A stretch of 40,333 bases of DNA, from positions 1 to 40,333 of the forward strand of contig JAUNQF010000010.1 of assembly GCA_030536315.1 (NCBI GenBank), read 5' to 3'. A program made the translations under genes and the position numbers. Of this stretch, positions 1 through 8,825 are shown piece after piece; the stretch's first letter is position 1; each line of letters starts with the position of its first letter. Under the pieces are notes generated by a model. It had not been told where the DNA came from, did not search any database, and worked only from the letters and a program-made list of their open reading frames with translations. This DNA is from Coriobacteriia bacterium (GTDB lineage: Bacteria; Actinomycetota; Coriobacteriia; Coriobacteriales; Eggerthellaceae).

Positions 1-1
1 T

Positions 2-1423
2 TCGGCGGTCCTGGCAATTGCACTTTCAGTTCAAGCTTTTGCTTTCACAAGCAGCGAAGACAGGCTTTATGGCGAAACATTAAGCTCTCGTGGAATGTCG
101 GTTAAAAATTGTCCTAACATCACGGCTCATTACGCGGTTATGATTCACCAAAATGGAGAGGTGATTTACGAAAGAAACCCTTACGAACATGCAAAAATTG
201 CCTCGCTAACTAAAATTGTTACAGCAATAGTTGCGCTTGAAAATTCCGAAATGACAGATGAAGTTGTTGTTACTCAAAAGGCCTATGACATAGGGGAGAG
301 CTCTGCTGGTGTTTGGCCAGATGACAAGCTGGATATGCTAAGTGCTCTTTATGCCTTACTTGTTCCTTCGGGAAATGACGCAGCGGAAGCAATTTGTCAA
401 AGCATCGGACAAAAATTAGTTGATTCCAAAGATGACCGCATCCGCAATAAAACAAAAGAAGAAGTTGCAAGCGAAGCGAAAGAAAGGGGCGTTTCCGAAG
501 AAGATGTTGAGGACGTCTTTATAACGGACAACGAGCAAGCCTTCGTCCGTCTTATGAACCTAAAAGCCGAAGAGCTTGGTTGCGAAAACACAAGCTTCAC
601 TAATCCTCATGGCTTGGCTGACGAAGAATTCGCAAGCGATGATCAATATTGTTGCGCGATGGATATTGGTGTAATTACCAGGTACGCAATGCAAAATGAG
701 ATGTTTAGAAAAATTGTTGGCGGGGGAGATACGACAATTACAGTTGACAGAAAAGGACAAAAAGTAACGCTCGAGCTTCACTCTACAGATATTTTGCTTG
801 GCAATTTTGAAGGATGCATTGGTGTTAAAACTGGAGTAACTGATATTGGAGGCGCTTGCTTCAGTGGGGCAATGAAGGATTCCGATGGAGATGAAATCTA
901 TACAATAGTCTTGAAGTCCGATGATGAAACGCAACGTTTTGTTGACACTCAAAATCTCTTCAATTGATATTTGCAAAATAAGATCAAGCTCGACCTGACC
1001 GACACTGGCATTAAAGACACAATGAAGGATGGTGACGACGAGAAAGAAGTTGGAGTTGTTGCAAATCTTGCTCACTCCGAATGAGTTGATTGCGCGTTTC
1101 CGGTTACTCTTCGTGACGAAGATAGAGGCATTCCTGTTCTTGCATGTGCTGGAAATGTTCATCTTAAAATAGAGCCATCTGAAATAAAAGGAAGCTTTAA
1201 GGCCGGCGATAAAGTAGCTGAAATTGTCTTAACTCAGCATAACAGGGAAGCTGCAAGGCTCGATCTAATAGCCGTTAAAGACCAACCAGGTCCTAATATC
1301 TTTCAAATGATTGGCGTAGCTTTTGATAGGCTTGGGCGAAATATTTCTGGAGAAAGTTGCGTGGCCGACAGCGAAATCTTCGCAAATTGTGATAAGATTA
1401 ACGAACTTAACGCAAAGAGTTAA
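2..1423 (+). CDS. D-alanyl-D-alanine carboxypeptidase (peptidase S11, PBP5 type), 5' end missing
   Basis: Secreted serine enzyme that trims the terminal D-Ala from peptidoglycan stem peptides. The gene enters from the left edge, so the start codon is outside; 473 residues are visible. They open with the end of a signal peptide (hydrophobic run ending in AFA). The three S11 motifs are present: SLTK (catalytic Ser and Lys) near base 204, SGN near base 374 and KTG near base 828. A charged Lys/Glu-rich insert of about 45 residues lies between SGN and KTG. TGA codons at 965-967 and 1082-1084 are read as Trp (LFN-W-YLQNK and HSE-W-VDC); translation then runs through the PBP5-like C-terminal beta domain to TAA at 1421. 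Stopping at 967 would remove that domain. The FHA gene follows after 12 nt, so the two are probably co-transcribed. The exact paralogue (dacA, dacB or dacF type) cannot be told. Confidence 0.9.
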
Positions 1424-1435
1424 AGGGGAGTTATC

Positions 1436-1888
1436 ATGAGCACAAAATGTCCAATTTGTTTACAAGAATTCGAAGACGGAATTGAAGAATGTCCTGCTTG
1501 TGGCTTTAAATTCAGTGGAAATACTGAAAAATTTAAGCCAATTAAGGCAGATAATAACGAAGAAGGCAAAAACACCCAGGGTATAGACAAGAAATCCAGT
1601 AAAACCCCTGCTCTACGCGTTATTTCAGGCCCTCAAGGAGAGCTTGTTTTGCCGTTAACAAAAGACAATATGACCATCGGACGCAGCCCAAACAGTGATA
1701 TTTTCCTTAATGACAGGACTGTATCGCGTGAACATGCGGTCATATCTAAGAATGGGGACGTATACCAAATTGCCGATAAAAACTCTTATAACGGACTCTG
1801 GATCAACAATAATAACGTTTCTGTATCTAATGTTAAGGATGGAGATCTAATTCAAATAGGCGTATTCTTCTTACGCTTTGAATGCTAA
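1436..1888 (+). CDS. Zinc-ribbon and FHA domain protein
   Basis: A 150-residue protein likely to bind phosphothreonine peptides. The N-terminus has a zinc-ribbon pattern with CPIC near residue 5 and CPAC near residue 20. A polar linker follows (about residues 30-58), then an FHA domain (about 62-150) with the hallmark GRSPNSDIFLND, SREHAVI and NGLWINN blocks. The start is set by an AAAGGGGAG ribosome binding site 5 nt before the ATG. In actinobacteria, FHA proteins often read Ser/Thr kinase signals at the cell wall. Sitting 12 nt after a carboxypeptidase gene fits a wall-associated role, but no kinase gene is in view and the partner is unknown. Its Trp is an ordinary TGG and the stop is TAA. 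Confidence 0.88.
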   Translation: MSTKCPICLQEFEDGIEECPACGFKFSGNTEKFKPIKADNNEEGKNTQGIDKKSSKTPALRVISGPQGELVLPLTKDNMTIGRSPNSDIFLNDRTVSREHAVISKNGDVYQIADKNSYNGLWINNNNVSVSNVKDGDLIQIGVFFLRFEC

Positions 1889-2087
1889 TTTAATCTAATG
1901 TATATCTCTAACAGGGCATATACCCATATATTCCAATTTCAATCTACTTTACATAACATATATTATCATACTTTTGTCTTTTTGTTATTCTTACCATAAA
2001 ATAAATTGTTTTATAAGGTGTAATTACTAGGGGTTGAAAATAAAACGGCCTTAAAACGCAAATAAAAGCCTCGTTTTACCTGGGGTT
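1889..2087. other. Convergent intergenic region, no gene seen
   Basis: These 199 AT-rich bases separate the convergent ends of the FHA gene and dut. The only structure I see is a weak inverted repeat (TAAAACG at 2052-2058 against CGTTTTA at 2072-2078, 13-nt loop). It could help end transcription, but it is too AT-rich to call a terminator with confidence. Confidence 0.4.
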
Positions 2088-2534
2088 TTAGCGTCCGGAG
2101 CTTCCGAAGCCTTTTTCGCTTCTTTCGCTTGAATCTAAGGTTTCAGTTTCAATTAATTCGGCATTTGCGAAAGGAACTATCATCATTTGAGCGATTCGGT
2201 CGCCTATAGATATTTCAAAACTTTCATTTTTATCTGTATTTAGTAAAATTACAGAAATTTCACCGCGATATCCGCTATCAACCAATCCTGGAGCATTTAC
2301 TACAGAAATGCCATGTTTTGCAGCCAGGCCACTTCGTGGTATTACTAAACCTGCAAAACCTTCAGGAATGGCCATAGAAAAGCCACAATGGATCACTTTT
2401 CGCTCTCCGGGAGCAATTATTACCTCTTCGGCGCTTTTTAGATCAAAGCCAGCATCACCAGAATACGCATATTTAGGCATTCCAGGGCAATTTTCTAGTG
2501 GTTTAGCTGGTATTTTAATGGATTTCTCGCCCAT
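2088..2534 (-). CDS. dut: Deoxyuridine triphosphatase (dUTPase)
   Basis: Hydrolyses dUTP to dUMP and pyrophosphate, keeping uracil out of DNA and feeding dTMP synthesis. The 148-residue protein has the normal length and all five motifs of the trimeric family: AGFDL (I), PRSGLA (II), the uracil-binding NAPGLVDSGYRGE (III), GDRIAQ (IV), and the Gly-rich C-terminal arm RSEKGFGSSG (V). Its ATG overlaps the nrdR stop by one base (TAATG), which suggests translational coupling and explains the lack of a separate ribosome binding site. Pairing with NrdR, a repressor of ribonucleotide reductase genes, puts dNTP supply and dNTP cleaning in one transcript. Confidence 0.96.
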   Translation of the reverse strand: MGEKSIKIPAKPLENCPGMPKYAYSGDAGFDLKSAEEVIIAPGERKVIHCGFSMAIPEGFAGLVIPRSGLAAKHGISVVNAPGLVDSGYRGEISVILLNTDKNESFEISIGDRIAQMMIVPFANAELIETETLDSSERSEKGFGSSGR

Positions 2535-2980
2535 TATTTTAGATCTTTTAGGACCTTTTTAAACTCGTCAACATTGGCAAATTCCTTATATACGCTGGCA
2601 AAACGTACATATGCCACCTGATCAAGCTTCGCAAGACGCTCAAGAACCATCTCGCCTATGTCATCAGACTTAATTTCAGTTATTCCGTTGTTTCGAAGCT
2701 CGCCTACAATCTCATCAATAAGCGCTTCGATATCTTTTGGGTCCACCGGACGCTTCGCACACGAAATTAAGATTCCGCGGAAAAGCTTATCTCTGTCAAA
2801 AGCCTCCGAAGATCCGCCGCGCTTCGTAACAACAATTGGCTTTTCTTCCATGCGTTCATAAGTAGTAAAGCGATGCTTGCATTTTAAGCACTCTCGCCTA
2901 CGACGAATTGACGAAGTATCTTCGGTCGGACGCGAATCAACAACGCTTGAATCTTCGAAACCACATTTTGGACAACGCAT
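2534..2980 (-). CDS. nrdR: Transcriptional repressor NrdR
   Basis: Nucleotide-sensing repressor of ribonucleotide reductase genes. The 148 residues begin MRCPKCG. A zinc ribbon (CPKCG near residue 3, CLKCKHRF near 31) binds DNA and is followed by an ATP-cone domain (about residues 47-137). I chose the ATG at 2980 because AAAGGGG lies 5 nt upstream and the family starts at MxCPxC. An ATG 39 nt further upstream would add an unsupported 13-residue leader. A candidate NrdR operator lies just upstream (2995-3010), suggesting self-regulation. A possible -10 box (TAGAAT) is at 3032-3037. The gene is divergent from lexA, a pairing known in Actinomycetota. Confidence 0.95.
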   Translation of the reverse strand: MRCPKCGFEDSSVVDSRPTEDTSSIRRRRECLKCKHRFTTYERMEEKPIVVTKRGGSSEAFDRDKLFRGILISCAKRPVDPKDIEALIDEIVGELRNNGITEIKSDDIGEMVLERLAKLDQVAYVRFASVYKEFANVDEFKKVLKDLK

Positions 2981-2994
2981 TTTTACCCCTTTAA

Positions 2995-3010
2995 AAACTA
3001 CATATTGTGT
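2995..3010 (-). promoter_or_regulatory. Candidate NrdR box upstream of nrdR
   Basis: The + strand 16-mer AAACTACATATTGTGT matches the palindromic NrdR consensus, recalled as ACACTATATATAGTGT, at 13 of 16 positions. It ends 14 bases before the nrdR start, downstream of the likely start of transcription. NrdR boxes usually come in pairs about three helical turns apart. I see no good second box, which lowers confidence. Confidence 0.4.
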
Positions 3011-3093
3011 AATTTGCAATAATGTTGCGCTATTCTACCATAATATTTATACTAAATATAGATAATTTGTTCAGAAAATTAATTTTTAATTTA

Positions 3094-3123
3094 TTGCACA
3101 AATGTTTGATAAAGTGCTAACAT
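3094..3123 (+). promoter_or_regulatory. lexA promoter (leaderless)
   Basis: A -35 box TTGCAC (3094-3099) and a -10 box TAACAT (3118-3123) are 18 bp apart. Only 9 nt separate the -10 box from the lexA ATG at 3133, so transcription should begin at or within a few bases of the start codon. The bases before the ATG are a run of C with no Shine-Dalgarno sequence, which supports a leaderless message. The spacer holds an imperfect inverted repeat (CAAATGTTTG) that could be the LexA operator. Confidence 0.7.
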
Positions 3124-3132
3124 AAGCCCCCC

Positions 3133-3756
3133 ATGAGAAAAAAACAAACATTATATACTGCTAAAGCAACTGCTAACTGCCAAGAAATCTTGCAGATTAT
3201 CAAAGACTTTATTGCCGATCACGATTACAGCCCAACGGCTCGTGACATCATGAAGCGTACGAAGCTCAAGTCTGTATCTTCGGTTCATGCATATATTATC
3301 GAGCTTGAAAACAAAGGGCTAATTACTCGAGAAGACAACAAGTCTCGTTCAATCAAGTTAAGCGGAAGCGCCGGAACTTCCCCACGAGTTGACTTACCTG
3401 TTGTTGGCGATGTGGCCGCCGGCACTCCAATTTTAGCTGAGCAAAATATTTCCGAAAACGTCACTCTCCCGGCGGACCTTGCCGGGCGTGGAAATTTCAT
3501 CTTGAAAGTTCGCGGGAATTCCATGATTGATGCGGGAATTTATGACGGCGACAAAGTTATCGTCCGTCAACAAAAAACCATCAAGAATGGTGAAATTGCT
3601 GTAGTTTTGCTTGGCGACGAAGCTACCGTCAAGCGTTTCTACAAAGAAAAAGACCACTTCCGTCTTCAACCTGAAAACAAACGCATGAAACCTATTATTG
3701 TTGATGAGTGCGAACTTTGCGGAAAAGTTATTGGTCTATACCGCAGCATTCGATAA
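3133..3756 (+). CDS. lexA: SOS response repressor LexA
   Basis: Represses DNA-damage genes and inactivates itself by self-cleavage when RecA filaments form. The 207-residue length is standard. An N-terminal winged helix (about residues 10-75, with SPTARDI and SSVHAYI) is followed by the S24 peptidase domain. The cleavage bond is the Ala-Gly in VAAGTP, the nucleophile is Ser in GNSMIDAG, and the general base is Lys in ATVKRFY. The start has no ribosome binding site and sits 9 nt after a strong -10 box (leaderless). The last 29 bases overlap the 3' end of convergent miaA. recA lies about 7 kb away on the other strand. Confidence 0.96.
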   Translation: MRKKQTLYTAKATANCQEILQIIKDFIADHDYSPTARDIMKRTKLKSVSSVHAYIIELENKGLITREDNKSRSIKLSGSAGTSPRVDLPVVGDVAAGTPILAEQNISENVTLPADLAGRGNFILKVRGNSMIDAGIYDGDKVIVRQQKTIKNGEIAVVLLGDEATVKRFYKEKDHFRLQPENKRMKPIIVDECELCGKVIGLYRSIR

Positions 3757-4663
3757 TTTGCGAAACCGCCGAATCTAAATCGGCATCGTCATAATCAATC
3801 CAATTAATTCGTTTGTCCTTGTTAAACCAAGTGCGTTGACGCTTCGCATATTGTCTTGTGGCAGTTTTGATTTGCGAGGACGCTTCATCGAGCGTGACAT
3901 TTCCATCTAAATATTCAACAATTTCTTTGTAGCCAATTGCAGCCGCCGAGGTCAATGCGTCGCGCAACCCATGATCAAGCAAGCCTTTAACCTCGTCAAC
4001 AAGCCCGGCCTCAAGCATTTTATCTACACGAGCATCAATACGCTTTCGCAAAATTTCAGGATCTACCTTAAGTCCAAAAAATTTCGCGTTGTATTTTTGA
4101 GGAAGATTTTGCAAATTATCAACTTGCTTCGCATAAGATTTGCCTTCTTCAAAAATCTCTAATGCGCGAATAACTCTAACAACATTGTTCTCATGAATTA
4201 AATTTGCGCTTTCAGGATCTTTCTCTTGAAGAGTTTTCCACAACTCATGCGCGCCTTTTTCATCGGCAATTTTTTGATACTTCTCACGAAGCGGATTATC
4301 AACTTGCTCGCCCTTTGGAAAATCGTAATCATCAATTGCTGCTCTAATATAAAAACCAGTGCCGCCACAAAGAATTGGCGTCTTGTCTTCGGAGAAAATT
4401 TTATCAAAAGCATCGCGAGCGTAATCCTGGAATAAAGCAGCTGAGAAAGCTTTGCTTGGATCAACAATGTCGAGTCCTCAATGCTTAACGCTGCGTTCAT
4501 TGATCGGAATTTTGCCTGTTCCAATGTCCATTCCTTTATAAATTTGCATCGAATCAGCGCTGACCACTTCCCCATTAATTTTTGCAGCAAGTGAATTTGC
4601 AACATTGCTTTTTCCCGTAGCCGTGGGACCGCAAACAACAATTATTTCATTATTTTTATTCAT
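3728..4663 (-). CDS. miaA: tRNA dimethylallyltransferase MiaA
   Basis: Adds a dimethylallyl group to A37 of tRNAs that read codons starting with U, the step before MiaB. The 311-residue protein has the P-loop GPTATGKS near residue 12, [17 protein letters not shown] (tRNA and substrate contacts), GGTGFYIRA, and the C-terminal [11 protein letters not shown] block. A TGA at 4478-4480 (residue 62) is read as Trp inside [11 protein letters not shown], directly before the conserved DIVDP motif; the frame is open on both sides. The start has no ribosome binding site, but an extended -10 box lies 10 nt upstream (leaderless). The stop TAA is inside the lexA 3' end on the other strand. Confidence 0.95.
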
Positions 4664-4673
4664 CGCTTTTAAT

Positions 4674-4682
4674 ATGTTATCA
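4674..4682 (-). promoter_or_regulatory. miaA extended -10 promoter (leaderless)
   Basis: On the minus strand TGATAACAT forms an extended -10 element (TG-N-TAACAT). The -10 hexamer ends 10 nt before the miaA ATG, and no Shine-Dalgarno sequence intervenes. No clear -35 box is seen, as is common for extended -10 promoters. The hexamer equals that of the lexA promoter. Confidence 0.55.
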
Positions 4683-4694
4683 CAAATAATTGTG
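4681..4694. promoter_or_regulatory. Inverted repeat between miaA and the dehydrogenase
   Basis: CACAA-ATAA-TTGTG is a perfect 5-bp inverted repeat with a 4-nt centre. It abuts the miaA -10 on one strand and lies just before a possible -10 (TAAAAT, 4696-4701) for the dehydrogenase on the other. Its position suits an operator acting on both promoters. The regulator is unknown. Confidence 0.4.
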
Positions 4695-4747
4695 CTAAAA
4701 TTGTCTTGTTAAGCGAAATCTTCTCATAAACTAACAAAGGAGCACCC

Positions 4748-5977
4748 ATGAAAACTATCTATTTTGATAAGGACATTCCTCGCGTTGTAGCAACAAAAGG
4801 TATTGTTTCTGTTGGCAAGAAAGTTAAAGCTGCCAATAATCTTTTATATGGCGGGCTTAATGCTGTAAAGTATGCAAAAAACATCCCAGAACCAGCTCTT
4901 CCTGCAGAAAATTGAGTTAAAGTTCGAAACATTGCCTGTGGCTTGTGTGGTACTGACATGAGCTTTTTTAAGGCGACAACTGGAACAAATTCTGCATTTG
5001 AACCAATTCCGGCAAGTAAGAAAACTTACCTTGGTCATGAAAATGTTGGCGAAGTAATTGAGGTCGGTAGCGCCGTTAAAGATTTTAAACTTGGTGACCG
5101 CGTTGGAATTCGCGCTTATATGGCAGGTTGCGATAACAAAGATTTGCCTCGTTGCCGCCATTGCCGAGAAGGAAATTATAACTTCTGCACAAATTATGGT
5201 GTGGACCCGAAATTTGATCTTGAATGAATTGGTGCTGGTTGAGGTGATGTTTTTATTGCTCCTGAGCAGCAACTTTATAAGATTATTGATGAAATTGACA
5301 ACGAAGACGCATGCATGATTGAACCTGCTTGTGTATCTGTTCATGCAGTTTTAGTTGACCATCCAAAGCCAAAGGAAAAAATTTTGGTTATGGGTTGCGG
5401 AACAATTGGTCTTGGAGTTGTACAAGCCATTAAAGTTGTTCAGCCAGATTGCGAACTTTGAATTATGGAGCGTGTTCCAACAAAAATTGACTTCGCAATG
5501 AAACTTGGAGCTGACCATGTTTTGAAGGGCGATCCTCTTGAGGCTACTGCAAAAGCTACTGGCGGATCTGAAGTTTATAAAGGCATGAGCGAAAAGAACA
5601 GGTATTTCTTCGGCGGCTTTGACAGAGTTTATGACTGCATTGGTGGCGATTGGTCTAACACTACGGCCGTTCGTCTTCTTGCCGCTCGCGGAACAATGAT
5701 CAAAATTGGACACCACATGTGCGCTATTACTTATGACGAATCTCCCGTTTGGTGGCAGGAACTTAAACTTATTGGCGTTGACGCTCATGGCATGGAAGAA
5801 TGAGAAGGCGAAAAAATGTACACCTTTGACTTGGTTCAAAAATGGATTAAGGAAGGAAAATATTCGGTTAAGGGTTTTGTAACCAATCACTTTAAATTAG
5901 ATGATTACAAAGAAGCTATGAAACTTGCGCTTCTGAACCCGCCAGATGTAATTAAGATTGTTCTAGACTGCGAGTAA
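4748..5977 (+). CDS. Zinc-dependent alcohol dehydrogenase family protein (MDR)
   Basis: A 409-residue medium-chain dehydrogenase/reductase that would oxidise an alcohol or sugar alcohol with NAD(P). Catalytic zinc ligands fit Cys in CGLCGTDM (about residue 63) and His in GHENVGE. A structural-zinc lobe has four Cys in the spacing C-x7-C-x2-C-x7-C (from about residue 132), with a wider first gap than the usual C-x2-C. The Rossmann motif GCGTIGLG is near residue 218. Five TGA codons (4913, 5225, 5240, 5459, 5801) are all readable as Trp, for example LEWIGAGWGDVF, where cofactor-domain relatives carry aromatic residues. Four other Trp are TGG. AAAGGAG precedes the ATG. Flanking genes are on the other strand, and its 3' end overlaps miaB by 15 nt. 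The dense TGA use argues against recent import from a standard-code donor. Substrate unknown. Confidence 0.88.
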
Positions 5978-7318
5978 ATCGCCTTTTAGATACCAAGTTT
6001 TGGCCTCGGATATTTTTACTGGAAGGATCTTTCCTGTAAAGTCCGAGGCTTTCTTATTGCCAAGTTCAACATGAACAGTTTGATTCTTCGGAGACTTCCC
6101 TACCAAAACATTAGCGTCTTTTTTCGAAGCTCCTTCGAACAAAACATCCATCGTTGAATTTAAATCTTGTTGGTTTAATTCATTCGCACGGTCTGCAACA
6201 AGCTCAACTAAACTATCAAAACGTTTTTGAATTAGGTCTTTTGGAGTGTTATCAACAATCTTAGCGGCCGGAGTGCCTTCGCGTTTCGAATAAATAAATG
6301 TAAAAACTTGATGATATTTTACCTTGTCTACCAGCTTATATGTTGCAACGAAGTCCTCTTGCGTCTCACCCGGGAAGCCAACAATAATATCTGTTGAAAG
6401 CGCAACGTCGGGACGTGCACTTCGGAGCTTTCCAATTAGGCCCAAATAATAATCAGCCGTATACTTTCTATTCATCTCTTTTAGGATTCTGTCACTGCCA
6501 CTTTGAACTGGCAAATGAAGCGCCGGCTGCAAACTTTTTAAACTTCCAAAAGCCTTAATTACGTCATCAGAAATATCTTTTGGATGACTCGTAGCAAAGC
6601 GAAGACGCGCAAATCCAAGTTCATCAATCTTGCAAAGTAAATCATAAAACTTAGAATCACCATATAAATCTCTTCCGTAAGAATTTACATTTTGCCCCAA
6701 AAGCGTTAACTCTAAAACACCTTCGGATTTGTATTTAATGGCCTCTTCGACAATGTCTTCCATCGTGCGAGATTTTTCTCGGCCTCGAACATACGGAACA
6801 ATACAATACGAACAAAAATTATTACACCCAATTGTAATTGGAAGCCACGCAGCTCAAGGCTTTTCCCTGTGCGTTGGAAGATCCGTCGGAAATCCGCTCG
6901 ACTCCTCTAAAACTTCAACAACCGTCTTGCCATTCTCAATTGAATCTTCTAAAAGAGCTGGCAGATGCCCAATATTGTGTGTTCCGAAGACAACGTCAAC
7001 ATTTCCAACAATTGACTTTAACTTATCAGAGTCTCGCTGGCCAATGCATCCGCCAATTGCAAGAATCCTGGTTTTTAGCGGAGACCCTTTTCTAAGTGGA
7101 ACATTTTTGATAGAACTTGCTTGACCGTAAAGACGCACATCAGCAGCTTCGCGAACACAACACGTCAAATAAATGACGATATCGCATTCATCAATGCTGT
7201 CAACGGCTGAAGCACCAAGGGATTCAAGCATGCCGCAAATTCGCTCGCTGTCATGCTTGTTCATTTGACATCCAAAAGTAACAATATGAAAATTGATATC
7301 TTTAAAGTTGAGTGCCAA
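5963..7318 (-). CDS. miaB: tRNA-2-methylthio-N6-dimethylallyladenosine synthase MiaB
   Basis: Radical SAM enzyme that adds a methylthio group to i6A37 of tRNA, acting after MiaA. The 451 residues comprise an MTTase domain with the auxiliary cluster Cys (FGCQMN, LTCCVRE, GGCIGQ), the radical SAM motif GCNNFCSYC near residue 164, and a C-terminal TRAM domain (about 390-451). TGA at 6854-6856 (residue 155) is Trp just ahead of the SAM motif (REKPWAAWLPITIGC); stopping there would leave an enzyme without its catalytic cluster. Translation probably begins at TTG (7316-7318), with GAGG 5 nt upstream and 15 nt after spoVS; no ATG fits before the first essential Cys. Stop is TAG, inside the 3' end of the convergent dehydrogenase. 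Confidence 0.94.
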
Positions 7319-7333
7319 GGTAGCCTCGCAAAA

Positions 7334-7606
7334 TTATTTTTTAGAAGCCAAAACCTTGAACCTAATTGCTGTGCGTGTCTCTTCGTTGATAGTGATTGTT
7401 GCAAATGCAGGTACAATGCTGATTTCAACACCAACAGGAGATAAAAATCCACGAGAGATCGCAACAGACTTAATGGCTTGATTGACCGCTGCTGCTCCAA
7501 CTGATTGGATTTCTACTTCCTTGCCGTCCTTGATTAAACCGGCAATTGCACCAGCTACATTTGCTGGCGAAGATTTAGATGACACTTTCAATAATACAGT
7601 TTCCAT
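7334..7606 (-). CDS. spoVS: Stage V sporulation protein S (SpoVS)
   Basis: A 90-residue Alba-like small protein of the SpoVS family, nearly all of it the conserved domain (LLKVSSKSSPANVAGAIAG at the start, SVGAAAVNQAIKSVAI in the middle). SpoVS affects septation and coat assembly in Bacillus, but the family also occurs in many non-sporulating bacteria, where its function is unknown. Nothing else here indicates spore formation. Its place between rny and miaB matches the Gram-positive recA neighbourhood. The ribosome binding site is weak. An upstream out-of-frame ATG (14 nt before) is not used, because its frame soon meets TAG. An extended -10 promoter lies 78 nt upstream. Confidence 0.94.
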   Translation of the reverse strand: METVLLKVSSKSSPANVAGAIAGLIKDGKEVEIQSVGAAAVNQAIKSVAISRGFLSPVGVEISIVPAFATITINEETRTAIRFKVLASKK

Positions 7607-7683
7607 TTTTGTTCCATTTGTTCGGTTTACGTTGCAATAATTAAACTTCAGTAATTTCTATATTCATAATTATTGGGAAGCGT

Positions 7684-7692
7684 ATTATAACA
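7684..7692 (-). promoter_or_regulatory. spoVS-miaB promoter, extended -10
   Basis: TGTTATAAT on the minus strand is a consensus extended -10 element. It lies in the 106-bp gap between the GHKL gene and spoVS, implying a leader of about 70 nt. The same nonamer precedes rny. Confidence 0.55.
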
Positions 7693-7712
7693 CAAGATGC
7701 TAGCGCAGGCGC

Positions 7713-8825
7713 TTAATTGTCTGATTCTGAAACTTCGAAAGAGATTGAGATTTTATTGTTTTTAATTGTTAATTTTGGATCTATATCGCCATTTAGATAA
7801 TACTTTTCTGCGACATTAGGAAACTCCTGTTTAACAGCAGCAATTAATGATTCCTTATCCGAATCTTCAAGTTTAATTTTCGCTTTCTTTGGTTTGGCGT
7901 GGTGGACTTTAGTAACATCTGAGATGTTGAATTCGGAAGCGTTGCTTCCGGAAACCCCGCTCTTAGCAATTCGCTCGAGGAGTGATTGCTGAGGCTTAAT
8001 GTCGCCGTCCATTATGCGTCTTGCTGTGCGCTTAGAGAGCGAGATGCCGATTTCGGCAGCATACTTTTTGAAGTCATGGACGTCGGACGAAAAACCTAAT
8101 AAGTCTACGATTTTGGTTTTTTCGTCGGGTTCATTAAATACTGCGCTGACACCAGTTTCGCTTCGCGAAACAGCATACAGCGTAGCAGCAATCTCTACTG
8201 GGCTACCAATATAAACGTTGCACGTTTTGCGAGACTCAACTGCGAATTCGCAAGCGGTGCGCAAGATATTCTTCGGTCCCCTAACGACCAACTCCTTATC
8301 TTCGTTTACATAAAAATCTGGAAACGTAGACTGATCGCGCTTTTCGGTGAGTTTCTTCGTATAACATTTAACTGCAATAGCGCAACCTAAATCCGTGTTT
8401 GAATTGACGACGCAAGCGTCGTCAGCATTTTCGGCAATAGAATACAAGGCCATTCCACGACCATGAACGCCTCAAGTATCTGTTGTCATGGTGTCGAGCT
8501 TAGATGTAACATATGGTTCAAAAATGACTTTCTGGTGCCCCTTCGGGACACCAGAACCATCATCAATAACAAGAATATGCCTAAAGGCGTCTTCGGTATT
8601 TGTCGCAAGATAAATGTTACTAGCGCCCGCATCACGAGAATTACGAAGCAATTCTATAACGGCGTCTTCAACGCTACGAATATCCTGTTGAGCTTGCCGG
8701 CGCTGTGCTTCGCCGGGACGAAGACGAAAAAAGCCACCTCCGAGGTCTTTTTCAACTCGAAGATGGCTTGTTTGTGCGTGCTTATCTACAAAATCTTTTA
8801 AGTCTGTGCCAGTTTGCTCAGACAT
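7713..8825 (-). CDS. GHKL (Bergerat-fold) ATPase of unknown function
   Basis: A 370-residue protein with an N-terminal ATPase domain of the histidine kinase/Hsp90/MutL superfamily: ELLRNSRDAGA (N box, about residue 57), DDGSGVP (G1, about 91) and GVHGRGMALYS (G2, about 119). No kinase, Hsp90 or MutL middle domain follows. Residues about 190-265 look alpha-helical, with a possible helix-turn-helix (ISLSKRTARRIMDGD). The last 90 residues are basic then beta-rich. TGA at 8472-8474 (residue 118) is Trp directly before the G2 box; a stop there would separate the ATP-binding motifs. Its ATG directly follows the rny stop (TAAATG, no gap), so translation is coupled to RNase Y and a joint role is likely. 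Which client or reaction it serves cannot be read from sequence. Confidence 0.85.

Noticed and set aside
560-1162. Long minus-strand open frame opposite the carboxypeptidase
   Set aside because: It is antisense to a gene with clear S11 motifs, has no recognisable domain and has no ribosome binding site; I treat it as a shadow.
4681-4694. Rex redox-sensor operator near the dehydrogenase
   Set aside because: Rex sites read TTGTG...CACAA; here the arms are in the opposite order (CACAA...TTGTG).
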